DNA from: Pseudorhodobacter wandonensis
GTDB lineage: Bacteria > Pseudomonadota > Alphaproteobacteria > Rhodobacterales > Rhodobacteraceae
Reading direction: 5' to 3'
Assembly (NCBI RefSeq): GCF_001202035.1
Contig: NZ_LGHT01000044.1
Location: 310,001 to 374,000, forward strand
DNA length: 64,000 bases
This document shows, one piece after another, positions 19,423 to 28,285 of the stretch. The stretch's first letter is position 1. Each line of letters opens with the position of its first letter. The notes below the pieces were generated by a model, which did not search any database, had not been told where the DNA came from, and was given only the letters and a program-made list of their open reading frames with translations. The translations under genes were made by a program, and so were the position numbers.

Positions 19423-19698
19423 TTAGGCCGCAGGGGTTGCCAGACCTTTGACGCGCGATGACAAGCGCGAGATTTTGCGAGCAACGGTGTTTTTGTGCAG
19501 AACGCCTTTGGTAACGCCACGTGCCAGTTCTGGCTGTGCAGCGCGCAGGGCTTCTGCTGCAACAGCTTGGTCACCCGAAGCGATGGCTTCTTCGACTTTG
19601 CGCAGGAAAGTGCGGATGCGCGAACGACGTGCTTTGTTTACGTCATAACGGGCCTCGGCCTGACGCGCGCGTTTTTTGGACTGGGATGTGTTAGCCAT
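19423..19698 (-). CDS. rpsT: 30S ribosomal protein S20
   Basis: Ribosomal protein S20, 91 residues and very basic, binds 16S rRNA early in small-subunit assembly. It begins [17 protein letters not shown], and the middle shows [18 protein letters not shown]; the C-terminus has [16 protein letters not shown], all typical. AGGAATTC sits upstream of the ATG. Its neighbours, dnaA downstream and an enoyl-CoA hydratase gene upstream, match the usual Rhodobacterales order. A clear terminator follows. Confidence 0.97.
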   Translation of the reverse strand: MANTSQSKKRARQAEARYDVNKARRSRIRTFLRKVEEAIASGDQAVAAEALRAAQPELARGVTKGVLHKNTVARKISRLSSRVKGLATPAA

Positions 19699-19883
19699 GG
19701 GACAGAATTCCTATTCGTCTGGATCGTTTATGTTTCGGTATGCACAATAGACCCAAGACTTCCGCCCATATCAGCGAAAATGATTCTTGCCTTAAGCGGG
19801 CCCACGCGCATTTCAACGCGGCGTATAGGCCAATATACCGCGTTTGGAAAGGGTAAAACGCGATAACTTGGCCCTGATGCGCC

Positions 19884-20660
19884 TTAGCGGTCGCGAAATT
19901 GCGGGGTGCGCTTTTCAAGGAAAGCGGCCATGCCTTCTTTTTGGTCCTCGGTCGCGAAAAGCGAATGGAACAGGCGGCGTTCGAACAGCAGGCCTTCGCG
20001 CAGTGTGGATTCGTAGCTGCGGTTCACCGCCTCTTTGGCGGCCATTGCGGTGATCTGCGACTTTTCGGCGATCTTGGTGGCGGCTTTCTTTGCCTCTTCC
20101 ATCAAGGACTTGGCAGGAACGACGCGCGAAACAAGGCCGCAACGTTCGGCCTCGGCGGCATCCATATTGCGGCCGGTCAGGTGCATATCCATCGATTTCG
20201 ACTTGCCGACAAAACGGGTCAGGCGTTGGCTGCCACCGAATCCGGCGATCACGCCAAGGTTAATTTCGGGCTGGCCGAATTTGGCCGTGTCAGCGGCAAT
20301 GATGAAGTCGCAGGCCATTGCCAGCTCGCACCCGCCGCCAAGCGCATAACCGGACACAGCGGCGATGATGGGCTTGCGAATCTCTTGCATGGTGTCGCTG
20401 ATGCCGCCGAAAAGATTGGCAGTATAGGCATCGACAAAGCTTTGCTCGGCCATTTCCTTGATGTCGGCGCCGGCGGCAAAGGCCTTTTCGGAACCCGTGA
20501 TGATGATGCAGCGCACCTTTTCATTGGCATCGGCGGCTTGCAGAACGGCTGCCAACTCGGTCAGCATTTTCGCGTTCAGTGCGTTCAGTGCGTCGGGCCG
20601 GTTAAGGCGGATTTGGGCGATGTAATCCTCGATCTCGACGATCAGTGTTTCATAGGCCAT
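19884..20660 (-). CDS. Enoyl-CoA hydratase
   Basis: A crotonase-fold enzyme of 258 residues that adds water across the double bond of 2-enoyl-CoA, as in beta-oxidation. The CoA-binding oxyanion loops are [14 protein letters not shown] (about residues 61-74) and [15 protein letters not shown] (about 104-118). The two catalytic glutamates fall at CELAMA and in the stretch [10 protein letters not shown] (about 128-137), as in active hydratases. The C-terminal helix includes [15 protein letters not shown]. The gene is a constant neighbour of rpsT and mutM in this order; the linkage is not explained by function. Confidence 0.92.
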   Translation of the reverse strand: MAYETLIVEIEDYIAQIRLNRPDALNALNAKMLTELAAVLQAADANEKVRCIIITGSEKAFAAGADIKEMAEQSFVDAYTANLFGGISDTMQEIRKPIIAAVSGYALGGGCELAMACDFIIAADTAKFGQPEINLGVIAGFGGSQRLTRFVGKSKSMDMHLTGRNMDAAEAERCGLVSRVVPAKSLMEEAKKAATKIAEKSQITAMAAKEAVNRSYESTLREGLLFERRLFHSLFATEDQKEGMAAFLEKRTPQFRDR

Positions 20661-20725
20661 CTAGCGCGTCCTTTTGGCTTTGTCCCTGGACGCGACTCTC
20701 TAACAGGGCTGGGGGCAGGTTCAAG

Positions 20726-21577
20726 TCATCTCTGGCATTTTGGGCAGAAGAAGGACGAGCGGCCCGATTGTACGATGCGTTCGATGGTGGCGGTGCAGCC
20801 GGGGGTTGTGCAGGGTTCATTTTCACGGCCATAGGTGCGAAAGCGGTGCTGGAAATAGCCCAGCTCGCCATCGGCTTGACGGTAGTCGCGCAAGGAAGAT
20901 CCGCCGGCCTCTATCGCCTCGGCCAACACGTCGCGGATAATGGGAACGAGGCCCGCGACGGCCGTGGCAGGCAAAGCGTTGGCGGGGCGGGCAGGGTGCA
21001 GGCCTGCACGGTAAAGTGCCTCGCACACATAGATATTTCCCAAACCGGCGACGACATGCTGATCCAGCAGCGCGGTTTTGATCGGGGTTTTTCGGCCGCC
21101 AAGGGCGCGGGTCAGGTAGGTTTCATTGAACGTATTGCCAAACGGCTCTGGCCCGATTTTGGCCAGCAAGGGGTGGGCATCGCCAAGCGCGGTTTCCAGC
21201 AGATCCATCGCACCAAAGCGGCGGGCATCGTTAAAGGTGATCCGCGCGCCATTGCCCATGGTCAGGACAACATGGTCATGCTTGGCCGACGCAGGGTGAT
21301 CGTGATGAAAATCGCCCTGCATCACGCCCGAAATCAGAATGCGACCCGACATGCCAAGGTGAATCAGCAGTGATTCCCCTGTTGAAAGATCGGCGAGGAT
21401 GTATTTGCTGCGCCGCCGCAGACCTGTGACCTGCGCGCCCGTCAATCGTTCGGCCATGCGCGTTGGAAAAGGCCAGCGCAAATCCGGGCGGTTTACGGCA
21501 GCATCGGTGATGGTTTGGCCTGTCATCACAGGCGCCAACCCGCGGCGGACGGTTTCAACTTCGGGCAGTTCGGGCAT
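20726..21577 (-). CDS. mutM: Formamidopyrimidine-DNA glycosylase
   Basis: MutM (Fpg) removes 8-oxoguanine and ring-opened purines, working together with MutY in the GO repair system. The 283-residue protein has the invariant start [14 protein letters not shown], where Pro2 is the nucleophile and Glu3 the acid. The helix-two-turn-helix contains [12 protein letters not shown] (about residue 171-182) and the C-terminal zinc finger has four cysteines in CTTPGC and FFCPKCQR. It is divergent from ubiE across 99 bases. The start is fixed by the processed N-terminus. Confidence 0.95.
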   Translation of the reverse strand: MPELPEVETVRRGLAPVMTGQTITDAAVNRPDLRWPFPTRMAERLTGAQVTGLRRRSKYILADLSTGESLLIHLGMSGRILISGVMQGDFHHDHPASAKHDHVVLTMGNGARITFNDARRFGAMDLLETALGDAHPLLAKIGPEPFGNTFNETYLTRALGGRKTPIKTALLDQHVVAGLGNIYVCEALYRAGLHPARPANALPATAVAGLVPIIRDVLAEAIEAGGSSLRDYRQADGELGYFQHRFRTYGRENEPCTTPGCTATIERIVQSGRSSFFCPKCQR

Positions 21578-21676
21578 GTTGCGCGGCCTTTCGGACAGAT
21601 GGGCGCATTGCAGCGCCGTGCCTTCACCCTATAAAGAGGGCTGAGAGACCAATCGCAAGGGTGCAAAGAGCAGGCC

Positions 21677-22429
21677 ATGACCGATCGCAATGACAAAACA
21701 ACGCATTTCGGTTTTCAAACCGTAGATGAAGGCGCCAAGGCCGGAATGGTGCATGGCGTGTTCACGAAAGTGGCCAGCAAATACGATGTGATGAATGACG
21801 CGATGTCGTTTGGCATTCACCGGATCTGGAAAGATGCGATGATGGATTGGCTTGCGCCGCGGCCGGGGCAAAAGCTGCTGGATGTGGCGGGGGGCACGGG
21901 TGATGTGTCGTTCCGGTTTTTGAAACGCGCGCCGGGTGCAAAGGCTGTCGTGTGCGATATGACCGAAAGCATGTTGGTCGAAGGGCGCCAGAGGGCCGAG
22001 GCCGAAAGCATGGCGCAGGACCTGAACTGGGTGGTTGGCGATGCGATGGCGCTGCCGTTTGCGTCGAACAGCTTTGACGTTTACACGATTTCCTTTGGCA
22101 TTCGGAACGTGACGCGGATTGGTGATGCGCTGCGCGAGGCGTACCGCGTGCTGCGCCCCGGCGGGCGGTTGATGGTGCTGGAATTCAGCCAGTTGCCCAA
22201 CCCTGCGATGCAAAAGGCCTATGACCTGTATTCGTTCAACGTGATTCCTGTGATGGGGCAGGTGATTGCGAATGATCGGGATAGCTATCAGTATCTTGTT
22301 GAAAGTATTAGGAAATTTCCAGATCAGGAGAGCTTTGCTGCGATGATCCGCGAGGCCGGTTTTGACCAAGTGAAATACCGCAATCTGACAATGGGTGTCG
22401 CGGCACTGCATTCGGGATGGAAGCTGTAA
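21677..22429 (+). CDS. ubiE: Ubiquinone/menaquinone methyltransferase UbiE
   Basis: A class I SAM-dependent methyltransferase (250 residues) that does the C-methylation in ubiquinone biosynthesis. Motif I is [14 protein letters not shown] (about residues 67-80). The family signatures [17 protein letters not shown] (36-52) and [15 protein letters not shown] are present. The C-terminus [13 protein letters not shown] is the typical UbiE end. The GTG start of ubiB follows the stop without any spacer, so the two are translationally coupled and both serve ubiquinone formation. Confidence 0.95.
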   Translation: MTDRNDKTTHFGFQTVDEGAKAGMVHGVFTKVASKYDVMNDAMSFGIHRIWKDAMMDWLAPRPGQKLLDVAGGTGDVSFRFLKRAPGAKAVVCDMTESMLVEGRQRAEAESMAQDLNWVVGDAMALPFASNSFDVYTISFGIRNVTRIGDALREAYRVLRPGGRLMVLEFSQLPNPAMQKAYDLYSFNVIPVMGQVIANDRDSYQYLVESIRKFPDQESFAAMIREAGFDQVKYRNLTMGVAALHSGWKL

Positions 22430-23959
22430 GTGCGGGGGCCCCACAATATTATCCGCCTGGTGCGCACGCTGGCCACCTTTGAACGCACCGGTGCGATTGG
22501 TGTGGTGCTTGAGGCGTTTGAGGCGCCGCCGCGTTTGCGCTTTGTTGCGCGGGTTTTGGGTTGGCCGTTCAAGTGGCTGGGGTTAAAAGGCGACCCCGCT
22601 TTGCCACCTGCCACGCGGGCGCTTACCGCGCTGGGGCCGGCCTATATCAAGTTCGGGCAAATCCTTAGCACGCGGCCCGATGTGGTGGGCGATGACTTGG
22701 CGCTTCAGCTGAAATATCTGCAAGACAAGTTGCCGCCCTTTCCGGTTTCGGTGGCGAAAGAAATGGTTGCGGCAGAACTGGCCGAGCCTGTGGACCAGAT
22801 TTTTTCGGCGTTTTCCGACCCTGTTGCGGCGGCATCGATCGCGCAGGTGCATCGTGCGACCCTGACCGAGACGGGCCAAGAGGTTGCGGTAAAGGTATTG
22901 CGGCCGGGGATTGAGCGGGCATTTCGCAAAGATATTGACGCGTTTTACTTTGCTGCGGGGGTGATCGAGTTTTTGTCGCCTGCGTCGCGGCGTTTGCGGC
23001 CCAAAGATGTGGTGGCACATTTTGACGGCGTTGTGCATGGCGAGCTGGATTTGCGGCTGGAATCGGCTGCGGCGGGTGAATTTGTGGCCAATACCGCCAA
23101 GGACGCAGGCTTTCAGGTGCCAAGGCCGATTTGGAACCTGTCGGGGCGGACGGTTCTGATGATGGATTGGGCCGAGGGCGTCAATCTGGCAGACAATGCC
23201 GCGATTGATGCGGCGGGGCATGACCGCAAGATATTGGCGTCGCGTGTGCTGCAACTGTTTTTGCAACATGCGCTGCGCGACGGGTATTTTCATGCCGATA
23301 TGCATCAGGGAAACCTGAAGGTTGCGGCAAATGGCGATATTATTGCCTATGATTTCGGGATTATGGGGCGGCTGGATGAATATACCCGCCGCGTCTATGC
23401 CGAGATTTTATACGGTTTCATCCGCCGTGATTATCGCCGCGTGGCCGAGGTGCATTTTGAGGCAGGCTATGTGCCCGCCGACCGCGATATTGATGAATTT
23501 GCCCGTGCCTTGCGGGTGGTGGGCGAGCCTATTTTCGGGATGGATGCCACGCGGATTTCGATGGCGCGGTTGTTGGCCTATCTGTTCGAGGTGACCGAGC
23601 GATTTGGTATGGAAACCCGCACCGAGCTGATTTTGTTGCAACGCACGATGGTTGTAGTCGAAGGGGTTGCGCGCAGTTTGAACCCGCAGACCAACATCTG
23701 GCATGACGCGCAGCCAATCGTCGAAGGCTATATCAAGGACAATGTGGGGCCAAAGGCCTTGCTGCGCGATTTGCAAAAGACGGCGATGGTGCTGGCGCGG
23801 TTCGGGCCAAAGCTGCCGCGTCTGGTCGAGGCGCAGCTGGTGCGCCAATCGCAGCCGGAAGAGCCTGTGCCAGAAAGCCGTGGCATGCATCCGGCGGTTT
23901 GGATGGTGTTGGGCGCGGGGCTCGCCTTAGCGGGTGTTTTGCTGGGCCAAGCCTTGTAA
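22430..23959 (+). CDS. ubiB: Ubiquinone biosynthesis ATPase/kinase-like protein UbiB
   Basis: UbiB (ABC1/ADCK family, 509 residues) is a membrane-anchored atypical kinase-like ATPase required for ubiquinone biosynthesis. The KxGQ motif appears in KFGQILSTRPD, followed by the ExD-type region, the alanine-rich nucleotide loop (AAASIAQVH), the HADMHQGN catalytic loop and the YDFGIMGRLD metal motif. The C-terminus (about 485-508) is a hydrophobic membrane anchor. It begins at GTG immediately after the ubiE stop. Its last 33 bases overlap the end of the convergent phosphotransferase gene. Confidence 0.95.
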   Translation: MRGPHNIIRLVRTLATFERTGAIGVVLEAFEAPPRLRFVARVLGWPFKWLGLKGDPALPPATRALTALGPAYIKFGQILSTRPDVVGDDLALQLKYLQDKLPPFPVSVAKEMVAAELAEPVDQIFSAFSDPVAAASIAQVHRATLTETGQEVAVKVLRPGIERAFRKDIDAFYFAAGVIEFLSPASRRLRPKDVVAHFDGVVHGELDLRLESAAAGEFVANTAKDAGFQVPRPIWNLSGRTVLMMDWAEGVNLADNAAIDAAGHDRKILASRVLQLFLQHALRDGYFHADMHQGNLKVAANGDIIAYDFGIMGRLDEYTRRVYAEILYGFIRRDYRRVAEVHFEAGYVPADRDIDEFARALRVVGEPIFGMDATRISMARLLAYLFEVTERFGMETRTELILLQRTMVVVEGVARSLNPQTNIWHDAQPIVEGYIKDNVGPKALLRDLQKTAMVLARFGPKLPRLVEAQLVRQSQPEEPVPESRGMHPAVWMVLGAGLALAGVLLGQAL

Positions 23960-24781
23960 AGCGGCCAGTTCTAGTTGCAGGGCATGCTGATAGTCCGGCG
24001 CGTTACGCTCGGATTTCCAAAGGCAATGGGCGGCCATGCGCCAGTGGTATATCGCGGCAAGCTGGTCATAGCGTGCAAGGGTTTGGGCGGGCAGGGCCCT
24101 ACGAAAATCCTTTATCTCTTGTGCGGTTAGGGGGGCGCCACGATAGAGCCACTGCATCGCGGGCGACAGAAAAGTCGCAATATCCTCGGCCGGATCGCCG
24201 ATCGCGGGGCATTGCCAGTCAATCAAGGTTATCCGGCCCTGATGCTGGATAAAGTTTCCGGGAACCGCGTCGCCGTGAATAAGGCAGGTAGGGCCAGGCG
24301 CGAGGCCCGGGTCTTGCGGCGGAGGCGGCAAAGGGGATGCGCAGAGTGCGGCCATCATTTTGGCCTGCGCCAAAAGCTGGGCGCTGCCGTTTGGTGCATT
24401 GCGAAACATCTGTTGCGGAGCAGGAATTTTATGCAGCTGTGCCAAGGCCTTGGCGGCCTGATCGGGGCCTCGGTGCCATGCGGCGCCTTGGCAATATTGA
24501 TAGACCAACCAAGCCTGTCCCTGCGCTACCAGTTTTGGGGCCGCGCCGAAGGGCTGCAAATAGGTCAGCGCATTGGCCTCGGCCTGCGGATCATTGGGGA
24601 AAAGCGGGCTTGCGCTGCAGGGTTGGTATTGCTTGATGACCAGATCATTAGCGCGCCACAAAAGATTGACGCGCCCGCCTGCCAGCTTTTGCCAAGGTAT
24701 ATCCAGCGATGGCACTGCCTGAATGACAGCGTCGCGCAAATCAGAGCCCGAGATCTGGGCGAGGGGGCTGTGCAGGTTCAT
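23927..24781 (-). CDS. Choline/aminoglycoside kinase-like phosphotransferase
   Basis: A 284-residue protein of the APH/ChoK kinase fold. The catalytic loop reads LIHGDAVPGNFI, with Asp and Asn in the H-G-D-x-x-x-x-N pattern, and the metal loop reads LIDWQCPAIGDPAEDIA. The N-terminal lobe has GGRVNLLWRA and the lysine in LVIKQYQP. Choline, ethanolamine or thiamine kinases share this plan, so the substrate cannot be fixed. Its coding sequence overlaps ubiB by 33 bases at the 3' ends, a tight convergent arrangement. Confidence 0.82.
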   Translation of the reverse strand: MNLHSPLAQISGSDLRDAVIQAVPSLDIPWQKLAGGRVNLLWRANDLVIKQYQPCSASPLFPNDPQAEANALTYLQPFGAAPKLVAQGQAWLVYQYCQGAAWHRGPDQAAKALAQLHKIPAPQQMFRNAPNGSAQLLAQAKMMAALCASPLPPPPQDPGLAPGPTCLIHGDAVPGNFIQHQGRITLIDWQCPAIGDPAEDIATFLSPAMQWLYRGAPLTAQEIKDFRRALPAQTLARYDQLAAIYHWRMAAHCLWKSERNAPDYQHALQLELAALQGLAQQNTR

Positions 24782-24826
24782 GTTGCGTCAAGTTACCCTG
24801 TCCGGATGGGGCGGAGCAAGGGGGCA

Positions 24827-25480
24827 CTAACTGGCATTGCGCAGGGCGGTGATTTGATCGGCCGCCAGTGAGACCCCGCCCTTTAGAATCAGGCGCGGCC
24901 CTGTTGTTCCGGATTGCACCTCTTGAATCCGGGCATAGTTTTCTATGGCCTCATTGGCGATTTGCACGCCATCGCTATAGCTTTCCAAGCTAAGGCTATA
25001 GGTGCCGTTGGGCAGGTTCGCCCCTGTGATGTCGTGGCCCGTCCAAGAATAGGTCGCGGATTGAACGGGGACGGTTTCGCGGGCAACGGTTGTGCCGCTT
25101 TGGTCTTTTACCACCAGAATCGCGCTATCGGCGCCGGTTTTTGGGTTGGGAGACAAGGTTACCGGTGTGCCATCCATATAGACGGGTGCTGTGCTGCGGG
25201 CCTCTTGTCCGACCCACGGCGCGAGTTGGGTCATGCCCTGAACGCCCATCAGCCCGGCCAGTGTGTCCAGTTTCTGGTTGGTAAGGGTTTGCTGTTCGAC
25301 ACTGGAAAAGGTGGCGAGCTGAACCGCATAATCGGCAGAATCAACGGGGTTCAGTGGATCCTGATTTTGCAGCTGTGTGGTCAACATTTTTAGAAATGTA
25401 TCAAAATCGGAAGAAATTGAGGCGCTTGAACTGGGTTGAGTAACGGCTGTGGCCTGTGCTGTGGCTGAAGTGATTTCCAT
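24827..25480 (-). CDS. flgD: Flagellar hook cap protein FlgD
   Basis: FlgD forms the cap on the growing hook and controls hook assembly. The 217-residue protein has the conserved N-terminal region with FLKMLTTQLQNQDPLNPVDS and FSSVEQQTLTNQKL; the C-terminal half has the FlgD Ig-like and tudor-like parts with YSWTGHDITGANLPNGTYSL. The first 22 residues are serine, threonine and alanine rich, as expected for a substrate of flagellar type III export. It is downstream of fliK on the minus strand with a 29-base gap. Confidence 0.92.
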   Translation of the reverse strand: MEITSATAQATAVTQPSSSASISSDFDTFLKMLTTQLQNQDPLNPVDSADYAVQLATFSSVEQQTLTNQKLDTLAGLMGVQGMTQLAPWVGQEARSTAPVYMDGTPVTLSPNPKTGADSAILVVKDQSGTTVARETVPVQSATYSWTGHDITGANLPNGTYSLSLESYSDGVQIANEAIENYARIQEVQSGTTGPRLILKGGVSLAADQITALRNAS

Positions 25481-25509
25481 GGTAATTCTTTCTAACTTGC
25501 GGTGGGCGC

Positions 25510-27315
25510 CTAGACCCGAAGGTCAAGGCCGCCGTGACTGGGCCGATTCGCTTGTGGTTTTGTGATGGCAGGTGAAACGGGTGCTGTGTCTGCGGGCGAC
25601 TCGTAGGTGGGGCCTTGGGCCTGTTGGTCGGGCTGTCGGCCATTCGAGCTGCCAAAGCTGAAGGAGGCATTGCTGTAACCTGCCTGGCGCAAATCTGCCG
25701 AAAAGGAATCGGTGCTGCGCCGAATCAGATCCATCGTTTCGGGACGGTCAGCGTGAATGACGATGCGGATTTTGTCTCCGTCAGGAACCATCACCAGCCG
25801 GATTTTCCCAAGGTCTTCGGGGGTAAGCGTGAGCTCAATTGTCGTGGGTTTTCCCGCCGCCGAGTGGGTTTTTATTTGCTCGGCAATAGCCGCAACAGGC
25901 ACCGCGGCGGGTTGAGCAGCCGATGGTTGCGTGGCCGCGTGGGCTGGGGGTGCCGAGAAACCAGTTGGGGCAAAGACACCGGCGTATAAAGACTTTCTGT
26001 CGGGGTTCGACGCCAGTTCGGTGGCATCATCAACAGATGTGTTCGCCGTGCGCACGCTGGTTTCGGCGGCAGAGAGCATGCTGCGCAATGCAGCCTCGGG
26101 GCTGTTCGATATGGTTTGGGCCTGTGCGCTAGGCGGCGCTGTCTGAAAAGCCTCGGGCGGTTGGGATGAAGGCCGCGAGAGTGTCGGAACCTGCGAGGTC
26201 TGGCCCTGCATCAAAGCGATTGCAGAGGTCGAGGCCACGCCGGGCAAGGGGGGCGTGACTTGGGGGGAGGCGAGCTGCGGGTGCAGTGAAGGGAACTGGT
26301 TGCTATCAGAGTTTGCCGTTTGTGGGGCCCGCAATGGCGGCTCTACCAGTGGTTGCTGAACTGGTTGCGATGCAAGCAAAGTCACCTCGCCGCGGGGAGT
26401 GGCGGCGATTTGCCCGCTGCCTGATAGGGAAAGGCCAGATTCAGGTGGCAGTTTTAGGCCTTGAATTGCAGCGGTTTGCGCCAATTTGGCTGGATCAGGC
26501 GCTGCGCCTGCCCCATTGGGTTTTGCGCCAACTGTGCTTGTGTGGCCGGTGGAGGATAGGTTTGCCAAATCGCTTGTTATGTCCTGGGCGCTGTTGTTTG
26601 GCAGATTCAGGGTTTGTTTTGCCCCGGTTTGCGCAGTGGTTTCTGCGCCCTGACCCGAGGTTTTGAACATGTGTAAATCGGCCAAGGGCGCGGTCAGTGA
26701 ACTTGTTTCGGCAGGCCCGGCATTATGGGCGGGCGGCACCTGAGTCGGGCTGGTTTTGGGTGAAGAATTCACAACCACGTCGGGCGTGTTTGGCAAATCC
26801 AGAGCGTCCAAAGGGGCGGCATTCGTACCACTGACATCAGAGAGGGGAGTGCGTTGCCAGGCGTTTGCTGACGAGGGTTGCTGAGTCGTTACGACTTCAT
26901 TTTCCGTGGGGGCCGTTGACCCGAGTGCTGGCAGTGGCATGCCGAGCAGGGAAGGAGCAGGGGTTGTGATTTCATTTGCGGTCAATGTGTCGGCTTCCAG
27001 TTCCTGCGCAACGCGATTCGGATCATCAATTAGCGGTCTTGTGGCAGTTGAAATGGGTGCGTGCGGGTCAATTTGGTCCTGCTGCTGCGGCAAGGTAGAA
27101 AGGGAGATCATGTCATCTGGGGGGGCTGTTGCCATCGGTGCCGGGCGGTTCGCCGCTTGACTGGCGGGCCACGCGTTATCGGGCTGCGCAGGCCTGCCTT
27201 TCTGCCCTAGATAGGCCAAAAAAGCGCCGTCACCTTCAACAAGACCACCGGTTTTGGCTGACCCGGAAAGGGGCGGTTTTGCCGCCGCAAGGATGGAAAG
27301 CTCTGTCTGGGTCAT
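25510..27315 (-). CDS. fliK: Flagellar hook-length control protein FliK
   Basis: FliK measures hook length and switches the export apparatus from hook to filament substrates. The 601-residue protein has a long, low-complexity N-terminal and middle region rich in proline, alanine, threonine and glutamine (about 30-470). The conserved C-terminal hook-length domain (about 475-560) has IELTLTPEDLGKIRLVM and RIVIHADRPETMDLIRR. The low-complexity part is the molecular ruler and evolves quickly. It precedes flgD on the minus strand and is divergent from the rod-binding protein gene. Confidence 0.88.
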   Translation of the reverse strand: MTQTELSILAAAKPPLSGSAKTGGLVEGDGAFLAYLGQKGRPAQPDNAWPASQAANRPAPMATAPPDDMISLSTLPQQQDQIDPHAPISTATRPLIDDPNRVAQELEADTLTANEITTPAPSLLGMPLPALGSTAPTENEVVTTQQPSSANAWQRTPLSDVSGTNAAPLDALDLPNTPDVVVNSSPKTSPTQVPPAHNAGPAETSSLTAPLADLHMFKTSGQGAETTAQTGAKQTLNLPNNSAQDITSDLANLSSTGHTSTVGAKPNGAGAAPDPAKLAQTAAIQGLKLPPESGLSLSGSGQIAATPRGEVTLLASQPVQQPLVEPPLRAPQTANSDSNQFPSLHPQLASPQVTPPLPGVASTSAIALMQGQTSQVPTLSRPSSQPPEAFQTAPPSAQAQTISNSPEAALRSMLSAAETSVRTANTSVDDATELASNPDRKSLYAGVFAPTGFSAPPAHAATQPSAAQPAAVPVAAIAEQIKTHSAAGKPTTIELTLTPEDLGKIRLVMVPDGDKIRIVIHADRPETMDLIRRSTDSFSADLRQAGYSNASFSFGSSNGRQPDQQAQGPTYESPADTAPVSPAITKPQANRPSHGGLDLRV

Positions 27316-27373
27316 AGGGTCATCGGCTTTTGCCGCCTCCTTTTTTCTATTTCCCTACAATCCACGCAACTGG

Positions 27374-27388
27374 TTACTGGTTGTTTAC
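27374..27388. promoter_or_regulatory. Possible CtrA-like site (TTAC-N7-TTAC)
   Basis: TTAC-TGGTTGT-TTAC lies between the divergent fliK and rod-binding genes. CtrA of alphaproteobacteria binds TTAA-N7-TTAA and controls flagellar genes, so each half here differs by one base. Similar spaced half-sites occur upstream of fliC and between fliI and flgB. Confidence 0.35.
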
Positions 27389-27432
27389 CGCGATCGCCTA
27401 GAATGCAGAAAATACGTTTTATTTAGGAGACG

Positions 27433-27732
27433 ATGATGACCCTACCTTTGCATTTGCCCGTAACGCGGGCTGCTTTGACATCGCAACCGAATCCGCTGCG
27501 TGAAAAAGCGGCCGAACTGGAAACAGCCTTTTTGACGGAAATGCTGGGCTATGCAGGCCTTGGCGCGCCGATGGAAAGCTTTGGCGGAGGGATTGGTGAG
27601 GAGCAGTTCTCGTCTTTTCTGCGACAGGAGCAGGCAAAAGCAATGGTCGCGGCTGGCGGCATTGGCCTGACCGAAGTGTTGTTTCGCGCGATGTCGGATG
27701 GCGCGGCCAAAGGGGGGGCTGCAAATGGGTAA
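27433..27732 (+). CDS. Rod-binding protein, FlgJ N-terminal domain only
   Basis: A 99-residue protein matching the rod-binding domain of FlgJ, which acts as a scaffold and cap for rod assembly. The motif LREKAAELETAFLTEML (about 22-38) and the phenylalanine- and glycine-rich FGGGIGEEQFSSFLRQEQAKAM (split here: FGGGIGEEQF and FLRQEQAKAM) are typical. There is no muramidase domain, as usual in alphaproteobacteria where a separate enzyme opens the wall. AGGAG at 27425-27429 would favour the second ATG (27436) over the first. It overlaps the next gene by eight bases. Confidence 0.82.
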   Translation: MMTLPLHLPVTRAALTSQPNPLREKAAELETAFLTEMLGYAGLGAPMESFGGGIGEEQFSSFLRQEQAKAMVAAGGIGLTEVLFRAMSDGAAKGGAANG

Positions 27733-28063
27733 GGGCGCATTGCAGCGGTTGGAGAAGTTGGTCGGTGATACAGCACAAGCGCTAAAGCGTGGCGAATTGG
27801 CCGCGATTGGCGAGTTGGCCAAGCAAACAGAGGCCGCGTTGGCGGATCTGGGCGGCGAAACGGAAGGCGAAAGGATTGAGGCTTTGCGCGACATGGCGCG
27901 GAAAAATGCGCTTGCGCTTGAGGCCGCCGGGCGTGGCGTGCGGGCAGCGCGCCGCCGTTTGGCCGAGATTGTGTCGGCCCGCTCTGGCGTGCAAACCTAT
28001 GACAATGCAGGCAAAAAACAAAGGATTGGCGGCCCTTCCGGTGCAATCAAAGCCCGTTTGTGA
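27725..28063 (+). CDS. FlgN-like flagellar chaperone
   Basis: A 112-residue, highly charged, all-helical protein. Small size, the position directly after the rod-binding protein and the pattern LVGDTAQALKRGELAAIG followed by a second long helix support a FlgN-type chaperone for the hook-filament junction proteins FlgK and FlgL. Sequence similarity of FlgN proteins is weak, so this is partly a positional call. The start at 27725 overlaps the upstream stop by eight bases; an in-frame ATG at 27698 is inside the previous gene and less likely. A 222-base gap follows before fliC. Confidence 0.6.
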   Translation: MGKGALQRLEKLVGDTAQALKRGELAAIGELAKQTEAALADLGGETEGERIEALRDMARKNALALEAAGRGVRAARRRLAEIVSARSGVQTYDNAGKKQRIGGPSGAIKARL

Positions 28064-28122
28064 AGGTTTTTAGAAAGCTTAGGTAAAATTCAACCCATTG
28101 TTTTCGAACAAGAATTGAAAGT

Positions 28123-28137
28123 TTAGGACTCCGTTAG
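28123..28137. promoter_or_regulatory. Possible CtrA-like site (TTAG-N7-TTAG) upstream of fliC
   Basis: TTAG-GACTCCG-TTAG is centred about 156 bases upstream of the fliC start. Each half has three of four bases of the CtrA half-site TTAA and the spacing is correct. No convincing sigma-28 or sigma-54 promoter was found in the same gap. Confidence 0.3.
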
Positions 28138-28285
28138 CAGTTTCCAGTGATCAATGGTCTTGCATCCCAAACGGGGTGGCGCCTTAGGGATAAATTCCTG
28201 CGGCAATGGCAAAATGCCCCTCTCGCCATTTGACGATGGCTTTTATTGCCGAGCGTAAAGCGCCGGCCCTTAGAAGGGACCAAAC

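Noticed and set aside
19104-19574. Minus-strand open frame overlapping rpsT and the region before dnaA
   Set aside because: It reads through the rpsT terminator and lies out of frame over a certain ribosomal protein gene.
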